Assembly: GCA_900543715.1 (NCBI GenBank)
Contig: UQSX01000136.1
Span: 1 to 5,482, forward strand
Direction of reading: 5' to 3'
Origin: an uncultured Blautia sp.
GTDB lineage: Bacteria > Bacillota > Clostridia > Lachnospirales > Lachnospiraceae
Length of the DNA stretch: 5,482 nt
Shown: in pieces, positions 1 through 3,402 of the stretch
Position numbering within the stretch: the first letter of the stretch is position 1
Layout: every line of letters starts with the position of its first letter
Position numbers and translations under genes: made by a program
The notes under the pieces: model-generated
What the model saw: the letters and a program-made list of their open reading frames with translations, nothing else
Told to the model about the DNA's origin: nothing
Databases searched by the model: none

Positions 1-56
1 TGGAAGTGGCGGATAAAGTAGTAAATAAAGATAATGAGGATTCAGAGGGCGAGTGA
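1..56 (+). CDS. C-terminal end of a probable phage holin (partial)
   Basis: The frame beginning at base 3 reads EVADKVVNKDNEDSEGE and stops at TGA 54-56; the start is outside the window. Only 17 residues are visible. They are charged and hydrophilic, as the cytoplasmic tail of a small membrane holin often is, and the next gene is an endolysin, which holins commonly precede. The holin call rests on position and composition, not on a recognised motif. The gap to the endolysin start is 45 bases. Confidence 0.45.
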   Translation, partial: EVADKVVNKDNEDSEGE

Positions 57-69
57 TCGCCCTCTTATT
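45..69 (+). terminator. GC-rich hairpin over the stop codon of the upstream gene
   Basis: GAGGGCGA (45-52) and TCGCCCTC (57-64) form a perfect 8-bp stem. The 4-base loop GTGA contains the TGA stop. Only TTATT follows, so the U-tract is poor. It may be a weak terminator or attenuator between holin and endolysin, or an element limiting endolysin translation. Confidence 0.35.
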
Positions 70-80
70 GCGCCGGCGCA
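69..80. repeat. Perfect 12-bp palindrome upstream of the endolysin
   Basis: TGCGCCGGCGCA is identical to its reverse complement. It lies just after the 45-64 hairpin and 21 bases before the endolysin start. It could be a second RNA fold or a protein-binding site; the sequence does not decide. Confidence 0.3.
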
Positions 81-101
81 ACCGGCAGAAAGGAAATGAT
101 T

Positions 102-1092
102 ATGAAAGTTATTGATGTAAGCGAGCATAATGGAACGATCAACTGGGAAGCAGTAAAAGCTGGAGGAATTCAGGGGGCGATTATCCGTTGCGGATATGGT
201 ATGGATATAGCCAGCCAGGATGATAAACAGTGGATCAGAATGTGAACGCCTGGGAATCCCATATGGGGTATACCTGTATTCCTATGCTGATAACGCAGAC
301 AAGGCCAGAAGTGAAGCGCAGCACGTATTGAGATTGATTAAGGGACGCAAGTTGTCTTTCCCTGTGTATTATGACCTGGAGCAGGCAGGAATTGAAGGAG
401 CTGCCGTGGCCAATGCGAAGATTTTCGGAGACCTGATTGAAGCAGCGGGCTATTGGTGCGGTGTATACTACAATAAGGACTGGCATAACCGTGTGATTAA
501 GGGTCAACTTGATCGGTTCACACGCTGGGGCGCTGGATATGGAACCAATAATGGCCAGATGCAGGAAAAATACAAACCTGGATTTGGAGAAGACATGTGG
601 CAGTATACAAGTGTCGGAAAAGTGAACGGAATTAGCGGTAATGTAGACATGAATGAGTGCTACAGGGACTTTCCGGCGGAGATCGGCAGAAATTCTACAC
701 CTACACCGAGCCCAACTCCGGAACCAACAACCAAGTACAAAGAAGGAGACCATGTAGTATTTTCCACCTGTTATGCTTCCAGTACAGACCCGATCAGTAA
801 GGCAATTTCAGCCAGTGAAATGGCCAGAAACCACGGAGTAATTACCAAAGTAATTCCCGGTGCTCACAATCCATATCTTCTGGACGCTGGTCTGTGCTGG
901 GTAAATGATGGAGATATCCGTGGATTTTACGGCAGCGGAAGTAGCGGTGCTCAGTATTATACTGTAAAATATGGAGAATGCCTGTCCATGATTGCACAGA
1001 AATACGGCACAACTGTATCCCAGCTCCAGACCTGGAATGGTATCAGCAATCCGGATCTGATTTATGCAGGGCAGAGGCTCAGGGTGAAATAA
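102..1092 (+). pseudogene. Frameshifted phage endolysin: GH25 muramidase with SH3-like and LysM domains
   Basis: This is a peptidoglycan-cleaving lysozyme of the GH25 family, used for host lysis at the end of phage growth. The start ATG 102 has AAAGGA at 89-94 with good spacing. The first frame begins MKVIDVSEHNG, which carries the N-terminal catalytic Asp. It continues to QWIRM and stops at TGA 243-245. The family sequence resumes in the +1 frame at [18 protein letters not shown] and runs to TAA 1090-1092. It includes the catalytic YDLE (D and E near codons 361-380) and the typical MWQYTS...GNVDMN end of the barrel. Next come a Pro/Thr linker (about 697-730), an SH3-like wall-binding domain ending [15 protein letters not shown], and a C-terminal LysM (about 955-1089). 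Compared with relatives such as QWxRNxSEC, about 11 bases are missing between Trp (231-233) and Ser (235-237). The break separates the catalytic Asp from the DxE pair, so the product is probably inactive. A sequencing error is the alternative. An internal ATG at 220 could start a 290-residue remnant. Confidence 0.88.
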
Positions 1093-1164
1093 AAAACCTT
1101 CTTGATATCGCATTTTACTATGGGGCGGTAGAAACGCCGGCTTTACTACAGCTGACTTCCAGAA

Positions 1165-1203
1165 ATGGGAGAATTCCCATCTAACGCATTTCAAAAATGC
1201 GTT
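1165..1203. other. Two adjacent hairpins downstream of the endolysin
   Basis: ATGGGA / TCCCAT (1165-1170 and 1175-1180, loop GAAT) is followed three bases later by a perfect 9-bp stem AACGCATTT / AAATGCGTT (1183-1191 and 1195-1203, loop CAA). No T-run follows on either strand, so neither is a standard intrinsic terminator. They may stabilise the 3' end of the endolysin mRNA or be binding sites. They sit where the late phage genes give way to the AT-rich accessory region. Confidence 0.4.
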
Positions 1204-1230
1204 GTAGAAATATAGACGGTTTTAAGTTTA

Positions 1231-1259
1231 TTGACAAACATAAGTTCGTAATGTATTAT
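1231..1259 (+). promoter_or_regulatory. Sigma-A promoter of the DUF3825 gene
   Basis: A perfect -35 TTGACA (1231-1236) is separated by exactly 17 bases from -10 TATTAT (1254-1259). Transcription should start near 1266, giving a leader of about 20 bases that carries AGGAGGGG at 1275-1282 before ATG 1287. This points to vegetative expression independent of the phage late transcript. Confidence 0.72.
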
Positions 1260-1286
1260 ATAAGTAATATGTATAGGAGGGGAATT

Positions 1287-2105
1287 ATGAGCGAAAAAGA
1301 ATATTCACCGGAGGCATACTTACTTAGAGAAGCATATTTAGGAAATAAAGAATCATATCAAAAAAAGATAGATTATTTAGCTAGTATAGCACAAACTGAA
1401 GAATGGGACTATCCAGGAACTACAAATCATCAGGGAGAAAAATTCATCCTGAAGAATTATTTGCTTTATACATATGATCAAGTAAGAAGCGAAGGAAAAA
1501 TAGAAACTTCAGATGATGGACAATATATGTGTTTTAACACAGGACTTCAGACTGTCAATGGAAATGATATATATGCATTTTTTGTAAAAAGTACTAGTAG
1601 ATATGCGAAACCGGAGCAAAAATGGTTCTTTTTAGGCTTTAATCAGGGAGTAGACACTAGAATGAAATGTTTTAAAAGTCTACCCGATATTGCAGATTAT
1701 TTTACTAACCCATCTGATTTTATATATGATAGGAAATTAGAGTTAATCATGGATTATGATCATATAATTGATGATAATTATCAACGATTTGTTAATATTG
1801 GATACAAAGATAAATATGTTATTAAAGCATTGCTTATAAGTGCCGTAGCTACAATCAAAGAAAAATTGAAAAGAAATTATAAATTAGCTATTCCACAGTA
1901 TTATACAGATAAAGGATCACAACAAGCCAAAATACAGTTGCTGTTGCCTTTATTTTTAAGGGGGGATAATAATACAGCGGATTTAGCGTTAGTGGTAGAT
2001 AAAACAGCACATAATTATATAGGTAAAACTATACTTACAATCGAGTGGGCGTACGTTAATTCAAGAAGAATTGTTAAGCCAGATGTTGATTGGTTAAAAA
2101 TATAA
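1287..2105 (+). CDS. DUF3825-domain protein, accessory gene of the element
   Basis: The product is 272 residues and soluble, with no signal peptide or membrane segment. I recognise the DUF3825 pattern. Residues about 85-115 read CFNTGLQTVNGNDIYAFF, and WFFLGF is followed by a conserved region around SLPDIADYF. The C-terminal core LQLLLPLFLRG...ADLALVV...TILTIEWAYVNSRRIVKPDVDWL (residues about 217-270) has the family's typical ending. DUF3825 has no established activity that I know of; in other proteins it accompanies putative RNA-binding OST-HTH/LOTUS domains, but none is visible here. ATG 1287 is chosen because AGGAGGGG lies six bases upstream and because an upstream in-frame ATG at 1197 precedes the promoter. 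The gene is much more AT-rich than its neighbours, with many ATA and AAA codons, which suggests separate acquisition. Its own promoter and its place between the lysis genes and the attachment site fit a lysogen-expressed 'moron' gene. A role in phage defence or host modification is only inference. Confidence 0.8.
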   Translation: MSEKEYSPEAYLLREAYLGNKESYQKKIDYLASIAQTEEWDYPGTTNHQGEKFILKNYLLYTYDQVRSEGKIETSDDGQYMCFNTGLQTVNGNDIYAFFVKSTSRYAKPEQKWFFLGFNQGVDTRMKCFKSLPDIADYFTNPSDFIYDRKLELIMDYDHIIDDNYQRFVNIGYKDKYVIKALLISAVATIKEKLKRNYKLAIPQYYTDKGSQQAKIQLLLPLFLRGDNNTADLALVVDKTAHNYIGKTILTIEWAYVNSRRIVKPDVDWLKI

Positions 2106-2119
2106 CCTTGATTTTTTTT
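2092..2119 (+). terminator. Weak terminator at the end of the DUF3825 gene
   Basis: A short stem GGTTA (2092-2096) / TAACC (2103-2107) spans the stop codon and is followed by TTGA and eight T residues (2112-2119). The stem has only 5 bp and the spacing to the T-run is four bases, so efficiency is doubtful. It overlaps the -35 region of the next promoter. Confidence 0.35.
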
Positions 2120-2136
2120 GAAAACTAGCATATAAT
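2108..2136 (+). promoter_or_regulatory. Sigma-A promoter of the short unit 2143-2269
   Basis: -35 TTGATT (2108-2113) is separated by 17 bases from a perfect -10 TATAAT (2131-2136). The predicted start is near 2143. AT-rich background raises the chance of a fortuitous match, but the exact spacing and the clear terminator 100 bases downstream support it. Confidence 0.5.
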
Positions 2137-2142
2137 TATTAT

Positions 2143-2269
2143 ACACATTAAAGGAGGTCTATTTTTATTACGCTTAATTAGTAAGCTTGTTTGCAGAAAA
2201 GGCTTTATATTTTTAAAATAACACATTAATTACACTAAAGGCATCTGAGTTATCAGGTGCCTTTCTTTT
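2143..2269 (+). ncRNA. Candidate small RNA or decayed mini-gene with an orphan Shine-Dalgarno
   Basis: The stretch lies between a good sigma-A promoter and a strong intrinsic terminator, predicting a transcript of about 125 bases. Near its 5' end is AAAGGAGGT (2150-2158), a perfect match to the 16S anti-Shine-Dalgarno. No ATG, GTG or TTG lies at a workable distance. The best-placed codon is ATT 2167-2169, which gives only MTLN before TAG. Another frame (2165-2221) is open for LLRLISKLVCRKGFIFLK, a short basic and hydrophobic peptide reminiscent of small membrane toxins, but it lacks a start codon. The unit could be a small RNA that binds ribosomes or an antisense target, a leader peptide, or a small toxin gene whose start codon was lost. 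I recognise no known RNA family. Confidence 0.33.
2237..2269 (+). terminator. Strong intrinsic terminator
   Basis: AAAGGCATCTGA (2237-2248) pairs with TCAGGTGCCTTT (2253-2264) over 12 bp with a single G-U pair and loop GTTA, followed by CTTTT. It ends the short 2143 unit and insulates the small gene that begins at 2317. Confidence 0.8.
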
Positions 2270-2299
2270 ACATATTTTTTTCTTTATTGCCACATACTA
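2270..2299 (+). promoter_or_regulatory. Possible sporulation-type promoter before the 48-residue gene
   Basis: ACATA (2270-2274) and CATACTA (2293-2299) are 18 bases apart. This fits the forespore sigma-G pattern (GMATR-N18-CATWMTA) except for the first base. The same bases also resemble sigma-E elements (ACATATT and CATACTAT, 16-base spacer). The caution is that transcription would start near 2306, inside the ribosome binding site AGAGGTGAT (2305-2313), leaving a very short leader. No convincing sigma-A promoter lies between the terminator and the gene. Confidence 0.22.
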
Positions 2300-2316
2300 T
2301 TACCAGAGGTGATAGT

Positions 2317-2463
2317 ATGAACAAATCCAACCAGGAGAAATTGAACCAAAAGAAATCAAAAGAGAAATTCAACAGCGTAACACAAAAGGTGAAACCAGAA
2401 AATCAGAACCAGACTCACAACATCCGTTCTGAAGCGGTGGAGCCAAAGAACAGACAAGTATAA
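2317..2463 (+). CDS. Small hydrophilic protein of unknown function (48 residues)
   Basis: ATG 2317 is preceded by GAGGTGAT at 2306-2313, an excellent ribosome binding site with about 7-base spacing, and the stop TAA overlaps the base of a strong terminator. An in-frame GTG at 2257 lies inside the previous terminator hairpin and is rejected. The product is rich in Lys, Asn, Gln and Glu, has a single aromatic residue (Phe18), no Cys, and no membrane segment. It begins MNKSNQEKLNQKKSKEKF and ends EAVEPKNRQV. The composition is reminiscent of minor small acid-soluble spore proteins, but I see no diagnostic SASP motif. Its place next to the attachment site also makes it a possible accessory to excision, since recombination directionality factors are small and basic. 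Both ideas are inference, and I do not recognise the family. Confidence 0.6.
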   Translation: MNKSNQEKLNQKKSKEKFNSVTQKVKPENQNQTHNIRSEAVEPKNRQV

Positions 2464-2489
2464 AGCATCCTTCGGGGTGCTTTTCTTCT
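2463..2489 (+). terminator. Intrinsic terminator with UUCG tetraloop
   Basis: AAGCATCC (2463-2470) pairs with GGGTGCTT (2475-2482) with one G-U pair, closed by a C-UUCG-G tetraloop, then TTTTCTTCT. It starts at the stop codon of the 48-residue gene and ends rightward transcription of the element. Confidence 0.88.
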
Positions 2490-2491
2490 AT

Positions 2492-2519
2492 AAAAACTCC
2501 CCGGTTGCCAGCCGAGGAG
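2492..2519 (-). terminator. Intrinsic terminator for leftward transcripts entering from cotJ
   Basis: On the minus strand CTCCTCGG (2519-2512) pairs with CCGGGGAG (2504-2497) over 8 bp with a U-G wobble and 7-base loop, followed by TTTTT (2496-2492). On the plus strand the wobble becomes a C-A mismatch and no T-run follows, so it is built for minus-strand RNA. It lies 35 bases past the stop of the truncated cotJC and faces the terminator at 2463-2489. Confidence 0.75.
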
Positions 2520-2553
2520 AAATATTGTATCATCTTCTTAATCAAATCTCTTT

Positions 2554-2685
2554 TTAATAAGTAGAAAACCGTTCTAGGTTACGGGAGTAAGGCCCCCCAT
2601 ACTGCGTAAGGATGACTTTGGCTATTTTGGCGTTGGGCGTTTTAATATGAACAGGATACTGTAAACGTTTTTCATAGTTCCACAT
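2554..2685 (-). pseudogene. cotJC: cotJC 5' fragment, interrupted by the element
   Basis: CotJC is a manganese-catalase-like protein of the spore coat, normally about 190 residues and made in the mother cell together with CotJA and CotJB. The start ATG 2685-2683 has AAGGAG (2702-2697) inside the end of cotJB, 3 bases after its stop. The first 32 residues match the family: MWNYEKRLQYPVHIKTPNAK followed by IAKVILTQYGGP. The family continues with D/G-GELAA... and the metal-binding four-helix bundle. Here it goes to YSRNLERFSTY and stops at TAA 2556-2554. All metal ligands are missing, so the 43-residue product cannot be an active catalase. The rest of the gene is expected at the far end of the element outside the window. 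Precise excision would rebuild the frame. The alternative is a permanently disrupted gene. Confidence 0.88.
2575..2612. other. Probable attachment-site junction (att half cotJC, half element)
   Basis: CotJC homology ends at codons 29-32 (plus-strand bases 2590-2601, AGGCCCCCCATA). The crossover should lie within or just left of this block. The hexamer GTAAGG occurs on both sides, at 2587-2592 and 2606-2611. No tRNA is present and the target gene is not restored by the element end. This differs from common tyrosine-integrase insertions at gene 3' ends and is more like serine-recombinase insertions inside a coding sequence. The core cannot be fixed without the other end. Confidence 0.6.
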
Positions 2686-2688
2686 GAT

Positions 2689-2961
2689 TCAGCACACTCC
2701 TTCCCATGGCCATGGCTGCATGACCCAATCCCATTGACGGCTGCAGGCATCGTCCCCGGTATCAATAGTCAGAGGGCCGTAATGAGCCGCATATTCCTTC
2801 AGTGCTTCGTTTCGGATCATAACCTTCTCCCTGAAAAACTCAAGGGCCTTTTCGTCTTCAGGATGAGTGTCCAGATAGAGCTTTATATCATCCACAGCAA
2901 AGCTGACTTGATTAATAGTATTCAGCAGCTGCTCCCTGGAATATCGGCAATTTTTATTCAT
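2689..2961 (-). CDS. cotJB: Spore coat protein CotJB
   Basis: CotJB is a small inner-coat protein that assembles with CotJC and depends on the CotJ set for deposition. The product is 90 residues, typical for the family. Family features seen are an N-terminal helix with NTINQVSFAVDDIKLYLDTHP, then a DEKAL.FF helix, the conserved YGPLT, and the C-terminal W-WV--PWPWE. The start ATG 2961-2959 overlaps the cotJA stop (ATGA). It has GAGGTGG (2974-2968) six bases upstream, which decides it over an in-frame upstream ATG at 3036-3034 inside cotJA. Its last codons contain the ribosome binding site of cotJC. The overlap implies translational coupling and one mother-cell transcript. The gene itself is intact. 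Confidence 0.93.
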   Translation of the reverse strand: MNKNCRYSREQLLNTINQVSFAVDDIKLYLDTHPEDEKALEFFREKVMIRNEALKEYAAHYGPLTIDTGDDACSRQWDWVMQPWPWEGVC

Positions 2962-3233
2962 CTGCAGCCACCTCGCTTTCCACAGAATGGTTTGCATAGT
3001 TCCGGAAAGATTGTTCCCATCTGAAAGCCTCTGCACAGCTCAAAAGTATTTGAAAATTTCTGACAGGGCACATAAGCCATAGTCAGAGGGAGCTGATCTG
3101 CGTGGGCGTAAATACTGGTATCTTCGATCTTATCTGAATTTCCGGAATGCCCCAGACAACGGCAGGAAGAAGATTCCCTTGGCTGAATACGGCAGGAACG
3201 GGAGGCAGTATAATTTATTCTGCAATTATCCAT
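2958..3233 (-). CDS. cotJA: Spore coat associated protein CotJA
   Basis: This is the first gene of the cotJABC operon; CotJA is a small coat-associated protein needed for correct coat incorporation of the CotJ proteins. The product is 91 residues. The C-terminal half carries the family signature LPLTMAYVPCQKF followed by GTIFPELCKPFCGKRG (residues about 48-88). The N-terminal half is variable. The start ATG 3233-3231 has AGAGG (3246-3242) seven bases upstream. A longer open frame reaching 3446 runs through the promoter region and into the neighbouring divergent gene, so it is rejected. The protein has nine cysteines (residues 4, 14, 24, 26, 57, 67, 80, 84 and 90), which is high. At Cys57 relatives usually have Trp (AYVPWQ). 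Disulfide cross-linking in the coat is a reasonable inference. Confidence 0.9.
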   Translation of the reverse strand: MDNCRINYTASRSCRIQPRESSSCRCLGHSGNSDKIEDTSIYAHADQLPLTMAYVPCQKFSNTFELCRGFQMGTIFPELCKPFCGKRGGCR

Positions 3234-3289
3234 TTTCAAACCTCTCAGATTTATGAACAGAAATGTTTCTGCCCTAAGATTACAGTAAT

Positions 3290-3317
3290 ATTTTATGAGA
3301 TCCTGCATAAAATGTGA
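3290..3317 (-). promoter_or_regulatory. Candidate sigma-E promoter of the cotJ operon
   Basis: On the minus strand, TCACATT (3317-3311) and CATAAAAT (3297-3290) lie 13 bases apart. They differ from the sigma-E consensus (KMATATT, CATACAHT) at one position each. The predicted start, near 3283, leaves a leader of about 50 bases before cotJA. cotJ is known to be transcribed by sigma-E RNA polymerase in Bacillus subtilis. Confidence 0.4.
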
Positions 3318-3322
3318 AAACC

Positions 3323-3335
3323 AGAGGAGTCCTCT
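3323..3335. promoter_or_regulatory. Inverted repeat in the divergent cotJA / phosphodiesterase region
   Basis: AGAGGA (3323-3328) and TCCTCT (3330-3335) form a perfect inverted repeat around a single G. It sits between the candidate -35 elements of the two divergent promoters, where an operator would act, but no regulator is identifiable. With only a 1-base centre it is a DNA dyad rather than an RNA hairpin. Confidence 0.25.
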
Positions 3336-3340
3336 ATGTA

Positions 3341-3370
3341 TTGCATAAGCCGGTATATTTTTGTTAAAAT
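3341..3370 (+). promoter_or_regulatory. Possible promoter of the phosphodiesterase gene
   Basis: TTGCAT (3341-3346) and TAAAAT (3365-3370) are separated by 18 bases. The -10 matches sigma-A at five of six positions and the -35 at only three. The predicted start near 3377 leaves a short leader with the ribosome binding site at 3387-3394. Confidence 0.35.
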
Positions 3371-3402
3371 TAAGTAAAGATACCAATAAGGTGGTTAGGC
3401 TT

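Larger units (their letters stand above)
1..2590. mobile_element. Right end of a prophage or prophage-like element inserted in cotJC
   Basis: The stretch holds a holin-like tail, a GH25 endolysin and accessory genes, all on the plus strand. It ends where the minus-strand cotJC reading frame stops matching its family, at about 2590. A lysis cassette followed by a few accessory genes next to the attachment site is the usual layout of the late end of a temperate phage. Base composition drops sharply from about 1200 to 2570 (AT-rich) compared with the flanking host genes. No integrase or recombinase is in the window; it would be expected at the other end, beyond the left edge. The right boundary is inferred from protein divergence, so it is good to about ±10 bases. 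The element could also be a defective remnant, since its endolysin is frameshifted. Confidence 0.75.

Noticed and set aside
220..245. Programmed ribosomal frameshift in the endolysin
   Set aside because: No slippery run, stimulatory structure or Shine-Dalgarno-like element is seen, and about four residues of the family are missing, so a deletion explains it better.
235..753. Long open frame on the minus strand across the endolysin gene
   Set aside because: It is antisense to clearly conserved GH25 sequence, has no ribosome binding site and resembles no known protein.
978..1184. Plus-strand open frame overlapping the LysM end and the spacer after it
   Set aside because: It overlaps the conserved LysM domain in another frame and has no start signal; its extension past 1092 crosses hairpins and shows no protein-like pattern.
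1093..1230. Attachment site or second prophage boundary after the endolysin
   Set aside because: The hairpins there are inverted, not direct, repeats and no host gene or tRNA fragment is seen; the cotJC junction is a clear boundary instead.
1197..1286. Longer N terminus for the DUF3825 protein
   Set aside because: The added codons contain the sigma-A promoter and the Shine-Dalgarno of ATG 1287, and begin in a hairpin.
2734..3024. Plus-strand open frame opposite cotJB
   Set aside because: cotJB on the other strand has family motifs, a ribosome binding site and operon coupling; the plus frame has none.
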